DNA of 64,000 bases from Bog-473 sp035947875 (GTDB taxonomy: Bacteria > Actinomycetota > Acidimicrobiia > Acidimicrobiales > RAAP-2): positions 16,717-80,716 of the forward strand of contig DASZJQ010000067.1 in assembly GCA_035947875.1 (NCBI GenBank). Direction: 5' to 3'. A model generated the notes under the pieces. That model saw only the letters and a program-made list of their open reading frames with translations, was not told the DNA's origin and searched no databases. Shown piece after piece: positions 8,032 through 16,723 of the stretch (its first letter is position 1; every line of letters starts with the position of its first letter). Position numbers and translations under genes: made by a program.

Positions 8032-9737
8032 GGCCGCCCTCAAGCACCTCGGTGGAACGCGACGCGGCCGGATCGGGGATCGGCGGCGCACCGGCGGACG
8101 ACGAGGATCCGCGGGCCGATCTGACCTGGGGCACCATTCCCCGGCTGGTGGCCGACGGGGCCACCCGCTTCGCCGACGCCGAGGCGCTGGTCGACGGCGA
8201 GACGCGCCTCTCCTTCGCGGCGCTGGCCGAAGCGGTCGACCGCTACGCCCGGGGTTGTATGGCCGACGGTGTCGGGCCCGGGGAGCGCGTGGCCATGTGG
8301 GCGCCCAACTGTGCCGAGTGGATGCTGGCGGCGTTGGGCGTCTTGCGCGCCGGGGCGGTGCTGGTACCGATGAACACGCGCTTCAAGGGGGCCGAGGCCA
8401 GTTACCTCCTGCGCGCCTCGGGAGCCACCACCCTCTTCACCGTGCGCGGCTTCCTCGGGGTCGACTATCCCGACCTGCTCAGTGGTGAAGACGTCGGCGA
8501 TCTGAAGCGGACGGTGCTGCTGCGCGACGAAGGTGGTGGGGCGGAGCGGGACGGCGTCGTCGGTCTGGAGGCGTATCTCGCAGCGGGCGAGCGCATCGAC
8601 CCGGCCGAAGCGGCCCGGCGGGCGGACGCCATCGGTCCCGACGACGTCTCGGACGTGATCTTCACCTCGGGCACCACGGGCTACCCCAAGGGCGCGGCGA
8701 CCACGCACGCCCAGAGTCTGCGGACCTTCGGGGCGTGGGCATCCATCGTCGGCCTGGCCGCCGGTGATCGCTACCTGGTGGTCAACCCGTTCTTCCACAC
8801 CTTCGGCTACAAGGCCGGGATCCTGGCCTGCCTGATGGCGGGGGCGACCGTGGTGCCCGAAGCGGTCTTCGACGCGGCCACGGTGATGGAGCGGATACCG
8901 GCCGAGCGGATCACCGTGTTGCCGGGGCCGCCGACGCTGTACCAGACGTTGTTGGCCGATCCTCGGCGTGAGGAGTACGACCTCTCGTCGTTGCGGTTGG
9001 GGGTCACGGGCGCGGCGGTGGTGCCGGTCGAGCTGGTGCACGCCATGCGGGACCAACTTGGGTTCTCGACCGTTTTGACCGCGTACGGTCTGACCGAGTC
9101 GTGCGGCACGGTCACCATGTGCCGGCGCAGCGATCCCCCCGACGTGATCGCCGGGACGTCGGGGCGGGCCATTCCGGGCCTCGAGGTCGACGTGGTGGCC
9201 GACGGGTCGAGCGTCGGCGTGGGCGAGCCGGGGGAGATCGTGGTGCGGGGCTACACCGTCATGTCCGGCTACTGGGGCGACGACGAGGCGACCGCGGCCG
9301 CCATCGATGCCGCCGGGTGGTTACACACCGGGGACGTCGGGGTCGTGGACGCCGAGGGCAACGTCACCGTCACCGATCGTCTGAAGGACATGTTCGTCGT
9401 CGGGGGCTTCAACGCCTACCCGGCCGAGATCGAGGCCATGCTGCGCACCCACGACGGGGTGGCTCAGATCGCGGTCATCGGCGTCCCCGACGAGCGCATG
9501 GGTGAGGTGGGGTGCGCCTACATCGTGCCGGCACCGGACGTCGCCGAGAGTGACACGTTGGCTCAGAGCGTCATGGCCTGGGCCCGCGACGCCATGGCCA
9601 ACTACAAGGTGCCACGCCAGGTCGTGCTGGTCGACGCCCTGCCGTTGAACGCCGGTGGGAAGGTGCTCAAGCGCGAACTGCGCCGGCGCCACGCCGCCAG
9701 GCAAGATCACGTCGTGCCCTACGAGAGGAGCAGCTAG
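8028..9737 (+). CDS. fadD3: Acyl-CoA synthetase, FadD3-like (steroid C/D-ring propanoate CoA ligase)
   Basis: 569-residue adenylate-forming ligase. The P-loop FTSGTTGYPKGA, the TAYGLTESCG motif, TGDVGVVDAEGN, the hinge TDRLKD and the C-terminal catalytic Lys in NAGGKVLKREL are all visible. Segments such as NPFFHTFGYKAGILACL and ITVLPGPPTLYQTLL closely resemble mycobacterial FadD3, which activates the bicyclic propanoate left after steroid A/B-ring removal. The GTG at 8028 overlaps the SDR stop; GTG 8052 is an alternative that would remove 8 residues. An acidic, poorly conserved stretch of about 30 residues comes first. The substrate assignment rests on similarity by eye and gene order. Confidence 0.82.
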   Translation: MRPPSSTSVERDAAGSGIGGAPADDEDPRADLTWGTIPRLVADGATRFADAEALVDGETRLSFAALAEAVDRYARGCMADGVGPGERVAMWAPNCAEWMLAALGVLRAGAVLVPMNTRFKGAEASYLLRASGATTLFTVRGFLGVDYPDLLSGEDVGDLKRTVLLRDEGGGAERDGVVGLEAYLAAGERIDPAEAARRADAIGPDDVSDVIFTSGTTGYPKGAATTHAQSLRTFGAWASIVGLAAGDRYLVVNPFFHTFGYKAGILACLMAGATVVPEAVFDAATVMERIPAERITVLPGPPTLYQTLLADPRREEYDLSSLRLGVTGAAVVPVELVHAMRDQLGFSTVLTAYGLTESCGTVTMCRRSDPPDVIAGTSGRAIPGLEVDVVADGSSVGVGEPGEIVVRGYTVMSGYWGDDEATAAAIDAAGWLHTGDVGVVDAEGNVTVTDRLKDMFVVGGFNAYPAEIEAMLRTHDGVAQIAVIGVPDERMGEVGCAYIVPAPDVAESDTLAQSVMAWARDAMANYKVPRQVVLVDALPLNAGGKVLKRELRRRHAARQDHVVPYERSS

Positions 9738-10847
9738 ATGCGAGGGATCGTGTACACCGGTGAAGGGGTAGAGGTCACGGACGCGCTCGAGGTGCGCGCC
9801 CCCGGCCCCAAGGAAGTGCGGATCGAGATGGTGGCGGCCGGGGTGTGCCATTCCGACCTGTCGGTCATCGACGGCACCATTCCCTTCCCGGCCCCGGCCG
9901 TGCTCGGCCACGAAGGCGCCGGCGTGGTGGAGTCCGTCGGTTCGGAAGTCACCTCGGTCAAGCCGGGCGACCACGTGGTGATCGCCACCCTGGCCAGCTG
10001 CGGGGCGTGCCGGGCCTGCAGCACGGGGCACCCGACGTGGTGCAAGAGCTCGTTGGGCAACATCACGACGCCGTTCACCTTCAAGGGCGATCCGGCGTCC
10101 AACTTTGCCGCCGCCTCGGTCTTCAGCGAGATGACGGTGGTCAGTGAGGTCCAGGCGGTGCGCATTCCCAAGGAGGTGCCTCTGTCCTCGGCCTGCCTTA
10201 TCGGCTGCGGCGTGCTGACCGGTGTGGGCTCGGTGCTCAACCGGGCCAAGGTGCGGCCCGGCGACACGGCGGCCGTCTTCGGCGTCGGCGGCGTCGGCCT
10301 CAACGTGATCCAGGGCCTGCGCATCGCCGGCGCCACCCGGATCGTGGCGGTGGACACCATGGCCTCCAAGGAGAGCCTGGGCCGTCAGTTCGGCGCCACC
10401 CATTTCGTCGACGCGTCCACATCGGACGCGGCGGAGGCGGTGCGTGAGCTGACCCCGGCCAACCGGGAGTCGGCCGCCGGCGCGCTCTTCCCGTTGGGCG
10501 GCGTGACCTGGGCTTTTGACTGTGTTGGGCACCCGGCGGTGCTGCGCAGTGCCCTCGATTGTCTGGACTGGGGTGGGACGGCCGTGGCCATCGGCATTCC
10601 GCCCCGGGGCACCGAGGTGTCGGTGGATGTCAATGCGCTGGCCTACGTCGACCGGGCGCTGATCGGCTGCCGCTACGGCTCGGCTCGACCCCATCACGAC
10701 ATCCCCCTGATGGTGGACCTGTACCTGTCGGGGCAGCTCATGCTCGATGAGTTGGTGTCGCTCACGCGACCGCTGGCCCTGTTCGGGGACGTGGTGGACG
10801 AGATGCACGCCGGCCGCGTGGCGCGCGGTGTCCTCACTTTCGACTAG
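9738..10847 (+). CDS. Zinc-dependent alcohol dehydrogenase (class III-like MDR)
   Basis: 369 residues. Catalytic zinc ligands are in GVCHSDLS and GHEGAGVVESVG, the structural zinc site has four cysteines in CGACRACSTGHPTWC, and the NAD-binding motif is GVGGVGLNV. The ATG directly follows the stop of the CoA ligase, with a GAGAGGAGC ribosome site inside the end of that gene. It is the last gene of the operon. It resembles the actinobacterial alcohol dehydrogenases found in lipid and steroid catabolic clusters; whether it serves the same pathway as its three neighbours is inferred from the tight spacing only. Confidence 0.9.
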   Translation: MRGIVYTGEGVEVTDALEVRAPGPKEVRIEMVAAGVCHSDLSVIDGTIPFPAPAVLGHEGAGVVESVGSEVTSVKPGDHVVIATLASCGACRACSTGHPTWCKSSLGNITTPFTFKGDPASNFAAASVFSEMTVVSEVQAVRIPKEVPLSSACLIGCGVLTGVGSVLNRAKVRPGDTAAVFGVGGVGLNVIQGLRIAGATRIVAVDTMASKESLGRQFGATHFVDASTSDAAEAVRELTPANRESAAGALFPLGGVTWAFDCVGHPAVLRSALDCLDWGGTAVAIGIPPRGTEVSVDVNALAYVDRALIGCRYGSARPHHDIPLMVDLYLSGQLMLDELVSLTRPLALFGDVVDEMHAGRVARGVLTFD

Positions 10848-10905
10848 GCAGGCGGGGTACGAACGGCGTGAACGGGGCCAATGATGTTCGGGAGGGCGTG
10901 AGGCG

Positions 10906-11652
10906 ATGAAGGGTGTCCTACTGGCGGGGGGTACGGGCTCGCGCCTCTACCCGCTCACCCGCATCACCAACAAGCACCTGCTGCCGATTTACGACCGGCC
11001 CATGATCGCCTGGTCCATCGAAGCCCTGGTGAACGCCGGGATCGACCAGATCATGCTCGTCACCGGGGGTACCCACGCCGGCGAGTTCCTGCGGTTGCTC
11101 GGCAACGGGAACGCATTCGGGGTCAGCCGGCTCCAATACGGCTATCAGCACCAGGCCGGCGGCATTGCCGAGGCCCTGGGTGAGGCGGAGGGCTTTGCCG
11201 ACGGTGACCCGGTCCTCGTCATGCTGGCCGACAACGTCATGGAGCGCTCGATCAAGCCGATGGTCGACGCCTTTCGGGCCGACCCGTCGGGCGCGCGCAT
11301 CCTGCTCACCGCCGTCGACGAGCCCGAGCACCTGCGCCACCTCGGCGTCCCGGTCCTCGACGATGCCGGCCGGGTGGTGCGGATCGAGGAGAAGCCCGAG
11401 GCGCCGGCCAGCATGTTCGGCGTCACCGGGATCTACTGCTACGACGCCTCGGTCTTCGACATCATCCGCACCCTGGAGCCGTCGGACCGCGACGAGCTGG
11501 AGATCACCGACGTGAACAATCACTACGTGAATCAAGGGCACATGGCCTATGACGTGCTCGAGGGGTTCTGGGGCGACGCCGGCGAGTCGATCGATGCGTA
11601 CTACGCCGTGAACGACTTCGTGCGGGCCAACGGAGCCAACGGAAAGGATTAG
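10906..11652 (+). CDS. Sugar-1-phosphate nucleotidyltransferase, RmlA-like (short form)
   Basis: 248 residues. The nucleotide-binding signature LLAGGTGSRLYPLT, the KHLLPIYDRPMI segment and VLVMLADNVM (metal-binding Asp) are those of glucose-1-phosphate thymidylyltransferase, which makes dTDP-glucose. Later motifs EEKPEAPAS and TGIYCYDASVF also fit. It is about 40 residues shorter than ordinary RmlA (about 290), lacking the C-terminal helices of the allosteric part. A GGGAGG ribosome site lies upstream. Its stop codon overlaps the stop of dxs on the other strand by two bases. No other rml genes are near, so the nucleotide product is not certain. Confidence 0.85.
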   Translation: MKGVLLAGGTGSRLYPLTRITNKHLLPIYDRPMIAWSIEALVNAGIDQIMLVTGGTHAGEFLRLLGNGNAFGVSRLQYGYQHQAGGIAEALGEAEGFADGDPVLVMLADNVMERSIKPMVDAFRADPSGARILLTAVDEPEHLRHLGVPVLDDAGRVVRIEEKPEAPASMFGVTGIYCYDASVFDIIRTLEPSDRDELEITDVNNHYVNQGHMAYDVLEGFWGDAGESIDAYYAVNDFVRANGANGKD

Positions 11653-13649
11653 GTGGGCTGCTGGTCGGCCACCAACAGCAGCGCCTCGCGCACGCTCTCG
11701 GCAATGCCGGCACCACTGAGACCGAGGCTGGTCAGGATGTCATCGGCCTTCCCCTGAGCCAGGTATTGACGCGGGACTCCGAGGACGCGCGTCACGGGGC
11801 TGCGGGCGCCCTGCGATGCCGCAGTGGCGGTCATGGCATCGACCAGGAAGGCCCCGGCCCCACCGTGGCGGACGCCATCCTCGGCGGTGACCACCAGCGC
11901 GTGGTCGCCGGCGTCGGCCAGCATGTCGGCATCCGGGGGCGAGACCACCCGGACGTCCCACACGGTGGCCTCTATGCCTCCCTCGGCCAACTCCTCGGCC
12001 GCGGCGAGGCAGGCCTCGACCAACTTGCCGACGGCCAGGAGACAGATCGATCCGTCGCCCGTGCGCAACTTGCGGGCGCGCAAGCCCGATCCCACCTCGT
12101 GGTCGTCGACGTGACGGGGCGCCGTCTTGGGGAAGCGAATGGTGGACGGCCCCGGGAGGGTCAGCGCGGTGGCGAGCATCGGGCCGACCTCCTCGGCGGC
12201 CGAGGGGGCGAAGACCGTCATGCCGGGGATGGCGAGGCTCAGGGCCATGTCGAGGATGCCGTGATGGCTCGGCCCGTCATCGCCGGTGATCCCGGCCCGG
12301 TCGAGCACGAAGACCACGGGGGCGCCGTGCAGGCCGACGTCGAGGTTGGCCTGGTCGAAGGCTCGGCTGAAGAAGGTCGAGTAGACCGCCACCACCGGGC
12401 GGATGCCGCCCATGGCCATGCCCGCCGCCGAGGTGACCTCGTGCTGCTCGGCGATCCCGACGTCGAAGAAGCGGTCGGGGAAGCGGGCCTGGAACGGGAG
12501 CAGCCCGGTGGGGCCGGGCATGGCGGCGGTGAGCGCGACGATCCGTTCATCGTCGTCGGCCGCCTCGAGCAGCGCCTGGGTGAACGCATTCCCGTAGGTG
12601 GTGGCGCGGCGCGGTGAGTCGTGGACCTCGGCCTCTGGGGTGGAGCCGGGAGAGGCGACGCCGCCGGCATCGGCCCCGGCAGAACCACCCACGGCCGGTC
12701 CAGCGGAGCTGCCGATCGTATTGTCGAGCGTGACGGGCTTGGTGGCCTTCACGTCGTGGAGGCGTTGGATGTCGTCCTCTTCGGCCGGGGCGTAGCCCCG
12801 GCCCTTCTGGGTCAGGACATGGACGACGATGGGGCCGCTCCACTCGGCGGCGTGCGCGAAGGCCTGTTCCATCAGCTCGACGTCATGGCCGTCGATGGGG
12901 CCGGCGTACCGGACGCCGAGGGCCTCGAAGAAGGTGTGCGGTGCCACCATCTCGCGCAGGGCATTGGTCACCGAGTGCACGCTCGAGTAGGCCAGGGGTC
13001 CGAGAGCGGGCAGGTCACGCAGGCGCGTGCGGATCCGTTCGCGCGTCTGGGTATAGGTCGGGTTGAGTCGCAGGTTGGTCAGGCTTTGCGACAGGTGGGA
13101 CACCGTGGGGGCATAGGAGCGACCGTTGTCGTTGAGGACGATGACCACCGGGATGCCGCTATGGCCCAGATTGTTGAGGGCTTCATAGGCCATGCCCCCC
13201 GTCAGGGCGCCGTCACCGACGACGGCGATGACCCTGCGCTTCTCGGCGTCGCCCCGTAACGCGAAGGCATTGGCCAGCCCGTGGGCGTAGGAGAGGGCGG
13301 TCGAGGCGTGGCTGTTTTCGATCCAGTCGTGCTCGGACTCGGCCCGGTTCGGGTAGCCCGACATGCCGCCGGCCTGCTTGAGGGTCTGGAAGCCGTAGCG
13401 GCGACCGGTGATCAGCTTGTGGACGTAGGCCTGGTGGCCGGTGTCGAACAACACGACGTCGCGCGGTGAATCGAAGACCCGGTGCACGGCCAGTGTCAGC
13501 TCCACCGCGCCCAGGTTCGACCCGAGGTGCCCGCCGGTGGTGGTGACGGTGTCCACGATGAAGGTACGTATCTCCTCGGCCAGGGTGGTCAGTTCTTCGT
13601 GGTTGAGGGCCTTGAGGTCGTCCGGTGTCTCGATACTGGGAAGCAGCAT
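11649..13649 (-). CDS. dxs: 1-deoxy-D-xylulose-5-phosphate synthase
   Basis: 666-residue thiamine diphosphate enzyme that joins pyruvate and glyceraldehyde 3-phosphate in the first step of the MEP isoprenoid pathway. Visible are the catalytic His in TGHQAYVHK, the ThDP/Mg motif VGDGALTGGMAYEALNN, the GRSYAPTVSHLS region, the pyrimidine-domain Glu in DVGIAEQHEVT, and the C-terminal transketolase domain. About 40 residues around position 305-345 form a Gly/Ala/Ser-rich linker not conserved in the family. The gene starts 14 bases after the MFS gene, so both may share a transcript. Its 3' end converges on the nucleotidyltransferase with overlapping stop codons. Confidence 0.95.
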   Translation of the reverse strand: MLLPSIETPDDLKALNHEELTTLAEEIRTFIVDTVTTTGGHLGSNLGAVELTLAVHRVFDSPRDVVLFDTGHQAYVHKLITGRRYGFQTLKQAGGMSGYPNRAESEHDWIENSHASTALSYAHGLANAFALRGDAEKRRVIAVVGDGALTGGMAYEALNNLGHSGIPVVIVLNDNGRSYAPTVSHLSQSLTNLRLNPTYTQTRERIRTRLRDLPALGPLAYSSVHSVTNALREMVAPHTFFEALGVRYAGPIDGHDVELMEQAFAHAAEWSGPIVVHVLTQKGRGYAPAEEDDIQRLHDVKATKPVTLDNTIGSSAGPAVGGSAGADAGGVASPGSTPEAEVHDSPRRATTYGNAFTQALLEAADDDERIVALTAAMPGPTGLLPFQARFPDRFFDVGIAEQHEVTSAAGMAMGGIRPVVAVYSTFFSRAFDQANLDVGLHGAPVVFVLDRAGITGDDGPSHHGILDMALSLAIPGMTVFAPSAAEEVGPMLATALTLPGPSTIRFPKTAPRHVDDHEVGSGLRARKLRTGDGSICLLAVGKLVEACLAAAEELAEGGIEATVWDVRVVSPPDADMLADAGDHALVVTAEDGVRHGGAGAFLVDAMTATAASQGARSPVTRVLGVPRQYLAQGKADDILTSLGLSGAGIAESVREALLLVADQQPT

Positions 13650-13663
13650 GGGAATGGGTGAGG

Positions 13664-14809
13664 TTACCCCGTCCGGCTCGCGGGCGGCCTGCGCTCCCTC
13701 CACAGGAGCGAGGCCAGCGCCACCCCGAATGCGGCCAGGGCCAGGACCTGCAGCCCCCGCTGGGCGCCATAGGTCTGGGAGACCCAACCGACCACCGGGG
13801 CCCCGGCCACCCACCCGATGTACCCGGCGGCGGTGAACGTGCCGACCGCGCTTACCACCTGGGTGGCCAGGACACTGACCCGGCTCATCACCAGCGGCCA
13901 GAACAACGAGGCCCCGCCGGCGCCGAGGGCGAGCCCGACGGCGGCCACCACCGACCAGGGGACCAGTGATTCGAGCAGGATGCCACCACCGGCCACGCAG
14001 CCGCCGACGATGAGGGCGTGTCGGGCCGAGAGACGACCCAGCAGCGCGCCGCCGGCGCTGCGGGTGGTGGCGGCCACCGACTGGCCGACCACGTAGGCGC
14101 CGGCTCCGAGGAGGACCCCGGTGGCCAGGTGGTTGCGCAGAAAGAGGACGCCCCAGGTGTCGACGCCGCCCTCGGTGATCTCGGCCAGGGCGAAGACGAC
14201 GAGGAGCACCAGGAGGCCGTCCCGCTGCAGCCGGCGGATGGGGTGGGCGGTGCGGGCGTGCTCGCCGTCGGGGCCGACGCGGACCGGTGGCACGTCCGCT
14301 TCGGTGGCCAACGCCCACACGCCGACCACCAGCGCCACGGCGGCGACGCCGGGCCAGACCCAGCGCCATGACACGCCGGCGTGCAGGAGGAGACCGGCAA
14401 TGGCGGCCCCGCACAGGGCGCCGCAATTGAAGAGGGCATGGAAGCGGACGAGGGCGGCGGGGTGGCCGATGAGCCGGTGCGACACCTCGGCGTTCATGGC
14501 CGTGTCGATGCTGCCGCCGGCGATCTCCACCAAGATGAGGGCCACGACGAACAGCCATTTCTCCGGGGCCGCACTGAGGAGAACAAGGAGCCCGCTCCAG
14601 GCGAACAGGGCAATCCACAGCAGCCGGCGCGCCCCGACCCGGTCGGCCAGGTGCGCCATGACGGCACTGGAGGCACCCGCCACTGCGATGGCCACCGCCA
14701 GCAGCAGGCCGAGCTGGGCGTCGTTGATACCGAAGGTGTGCTGGATGTTGTAGACCATGACGGCCCAGCTGCCCCAGAACAGGCCGAAGGTGGCGAAGGC
14801 GGCGACCAC
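13664..14809 (-). CDS. Major facilitator superfamily transporter
   Basis: About 381 residues with some twelve hydrophobic helices, from VAAFATFGLFWGSWAVM to VLALAAFGVALASLL. The cytoplasmic loop MAHLADRVGARRL after helix 2 is the MFS A-motif, and a central hydrophilic loop (RVGPDGEHARTAHPIRRLQR) separates the halves. A GTG at 14809 just before the first helix is chosen; no ATG is available upstream before the thioesterase stop at 14863, so the real start may be an unusual codon. It sits between a thioesterase and dxs on the same strand. The resemblance is to sugar/drug-type MFS permeases; substrate unknown. Confidence 0.8.
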   Translation of the reverse strand: MVAAFATFGLFWGSWAVMVYNIQHTFGINDAQLGLLLAVAIAVAGASSAVMAHLADRVGARRLLWIALFAWSGLLVLLSAAPEKWLFVVALILVEIAGGSIDTAMNAEVSHRLIGHPAALVRFHALFNCGALCGAAIAGLLLHAGVSWRWVWPGVAAVALVVGVWALATEADVPPVRVGPDGEHARTAHPIRRLQRDGLLVLLVVFALAEITEGGVDTWGVLFLRNHLATGVLLGAGAYVVGQSVAATTRSAGGALLGRLSARHALIVGGCVAGGGILLESLVPWSVVAAVGLALGAGGASLFWPLVMSRVSVLATQVVSAVGTFTAAGYIGWVAGAPVVGWVSQTYGAQRGLQVLALAAFGVALASLLWRERRPPASRTG

Positions 14810-14862
14810 GGGCCCGGCCCCGACCAGGGACTCCCGCCCGGTGCGGAACGCGGGTGCGTTGG

Positions 14863-15306
14863 TCAGGACGAGCCGGCGCCGCCGGCCTTGGCCAAGAAGG
14901 TGTGCTCGTCGACCAGCACCCGGGTCACCCGGCCGGCCCCGACCAGGCCGCCGCCATCGCCTTCGAGCCTGGCTGCCGACACCTTGAAGGTGAGGCGCCG
15001 ACCTTCCATCTTGACCAGCGTGGCCTCGGCCAGGATCACCTTGCCGACGACCACGGGGGCCAGGTGGTCGAACTGCACCCTGGTGGCCACGCTGGTCTGG
15101 GCGGACGTCAGGTGCCCGTCGGTGGCCCGCAGCGACGCTTCCTCGCACAGGGCGATGAGCCGGGGAGTGGCCAGAACCGGGACGTCGCCGGAGCGGAAGT
15201 GCTGGGCCGTGTCCTCGTCGGAGACCGTGAGCTCCACCTGGGCCGAGAGACCCGTGTGGGGTGGATGCCCGACCGGCGGCGTCAGCTCGGAGGAAGGAAC
15301 GGGCAC
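14863..15306 (-). CDS. Hotdog-fold thioesterase, FlK-like
   Basis: 147 residues with the pattern of fluoroacetyl-CoA thioesterase-type hotdog proteins: VPVLATPRLIALCEEASLRA (Thr and Glu positions) and VATRVQFDHLAPVVVG (His position). It probably hydrolyses a small acyl-CoA. The GTG at 15306 lies 7 bases after a TATCGT -10 hexamer on the minus strand, so it is probably translated from a leaderless message. The start faces tldD across 19 bases. MFS and dxs follow on the same strand. The acyl-CoA substrate is not evident. Confidence 0.8.
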   Translation of the reverse strand: MPVPSSELTPPVGHPPHTGLSAQVELTVSDEDTAQHFRSGDVPVLATPRLIALCEEASLRATDGHLTSAQTSVATRVQFDHLAPVVVGKVILAEATLVKMEGRRLTFKVSAARLEGDGGGLVGAGRVTRVLVDEHTFLAKAGGAGSS

Positions 15307-15312
15307 GACGAT

Positions 15313-15318
15313 TACGAT
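15313..15318 (+). promoter_or_regulatory. -10 hexamer TACGAT of tldD, overlapping the opposite promoter
   Basis: TACGAT ends 7 bases before the GTG start of tldD at 15326. It shares five of six bases with the minus-strand hexamer TATCGT at 15314-15319, so the two polymerase sites cannot be occupied together. Confidence 0.6.
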
Positions 15319-15319
15319 A
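15314..15319 (-). promoter_or_regulatory. -10 hexamer TATCGT of the thioesterase gene
   Basis: Read on the minus strand, TATCGT ends 7 bases before the GTG at 15306. It overlaps the tldD hexamer on the other strand. Confidence 0.6.
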
Positions 15320-15325
15320 CCGCCC

Positions 15326-16723
15326 GTGACCGATACCTCTTTGATCCCGAATGACGTCGTCGAGCGGGTCCTGGCGGCCGCCTTGGCCAAGGGCGGGGAG
15401 ATGGCCGAGGTCTTCGCCGAGGACAGCACCTCCTCGGGGGCGATGATGGACGACCGCCGGGTGGAAGAGCTCTCCTCGGGGCGCTCCCGGGGCGCGGGCA
15501 TCCGCGTGGTCGATGGCGAGACCACCGGCTTCGCCCACACGGCCGATCTGAGCGAGGCCGGGTTGTTCGCCGCCGCCGCGGCGGCCGCAGCGGTGGCCCG
15601 CGAGGGCGGCGGCAAGGTGCGCACGGTGGCGTTGGGACCGACGCGGGCGCACTCGGCCCGGGCCCAGGTGCTGCCCGGGTCGGTCGAGAAGGCGGCCAAG
15701 TTGGAGCTCTTGACCCGGGCCGACGGCGCCGCCCGGGCGGCCGGCGACGCCATCGTGCAGGTACAGGTGGGGTACGGCGACAGCCGTCGGCGCATTCTGA
15801 TCGCCAACTCCGAGGGACTCCTGGCCGAAGACGACCAGGTCCGCACCCGTTTCAATGTGATGTGCGTGGCCAACGGTGACACCGGGATGCAGACCGGCTA
15901 CGAGTCGCTGGCCCGCACCGAGGGTTACGAGATCTTCGCCCGGCACAACGTGGAGGACCTGGCCGGCATCGCGGCCGGCCGGGCCCTGGCCAAGCTCTCG
16001 GCCCGACCCGCGCCGTCGGGCGAGGTGCCCATCGTGCTGGCCGGCGGCAGCGGAGGGATCCTTTTTCACGAAGCCTGCGGGCATGGCCTCGAGGCTGATC
16101 ACATCGTCAAGGACGCCTCGGTCTACACCGGGCAGGTGGGCGAGCTGGTGGCCAGCCCGCTGGTCACGCTGGTCGATGACGGCACGGTCGCCGGCGAGTG
16201 GGGCAACTTCGCCGTGGACGACGAGGGCCACGCGCCGGCACGCAACGTGCTCATCGAGAACGGGATCCTGACCGACTACATGTGGGACTGGCTGCGGGCG
16301 CACCGGGAGGGCCGGGCCTCGTCGGGCAACGGCCGGCGCCAGAGCTACCAACACCTGCCCATGGTGCGCATGACCAACACCTACCTCCTGGCCGGCACCG
16401 AGAACGCCGATGAGATCGTGGCCCAGACCCCTTCGGGTGTCTACGTCAAGAAGCTGGGTGGGGGTCAGGTCAACACCGCCACTGGGGACTTCGTCTTCGG
16501 GACCACCGAGGCCTATTTAATTGAGAATGGTCACGTGACCGAGCCGTTGCGCGACGCCAACCTGATCGGCAACGGCCCCGAGGTGCTCCGCCGCATCGAC
16601 GCCGTGGCCGACGACTTCGACATGACGCCGGGCACCTGCGGCAAGGACGGGCAGAGCGTGCCGGTCGGCTGCGGGCAAGCCACCCTGCGCATCACCGGGG
16701 TCACGCTGGGTGGGACGGCCTGA
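15326..16723 (+). CDS. tldD: Metallopeptidase TldD
   Basis: 465-residue subunit of the TldD/TldE (PmbA) protease, which degrades unfolded or modified small peptides and matures some RiPPs. The active-site motif HEACGH (HExxxH, about residue 251) and the following GLEADH are visible, with the family segment GILTDYMWDWLRA and C-terminal GVYVKKLGGGQVNTATGDF. GTG 15326 is chosen because of the -10 hexamer 7 bases upstream; length agrees with the family. The pmbA start overlaps its stop by one base (TGATG), as expected for two subunits made together. No RiPP precursor was recognised nearby. Confidence 0.93.
   Translation: MTDTSLIPNDVVERVLAAALAKGGEMAEVFAEDSTSSGAMMDDRRVEELSSGRSRGAGIRVVDGETTGFAHTADLSEAGLFAAAAAAAAVAREGGGKVRTVALGPTRAHSARAQVLPGSVEKAAKLELLTRADGAARAAGDAIVQVQVGYGDSRRRILIANSEGLLAEDDQVRTRFNVMCVANGDTGMQTGYESLARTEGYEIFARHNVEDLAGIAAGRALAKLSARPAPSGEVPIVLAGGSGGILFHEACGHGLEADHIVKDASVYTGQVGELVASPLVTLVDDGTVAGEWGNFAVDDEGHAPARNVLIENGILTDYMWDWLRAHREGRASSGNGRRQSYQHLPMVRMTNTYLLAGTENADEIVAQTPSGVYVKKLGGGQVNTATGDFVFGTTEAYLIENGHVTEPLRDANLIGNGPEVLRRIDAVADDFDMTPGTCGKDGQSVPVGCGQATLRITGVTLGGTA

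Noticed and set aside
14381..15325. Long open frame upstream of tldD on the plus strand
   Set aside because: It is antisense to the MFS and thioesterase genes, has the odd composition of a GC-rich shadow frame, and only the part from 15326 has TldD sequence.
14810..16354. Long open frame extending the MFS gene upstream on the minus strand
   Set aside because: It runs antisense through tldD and contains no hydrophobic or family-like sequence before 14809.
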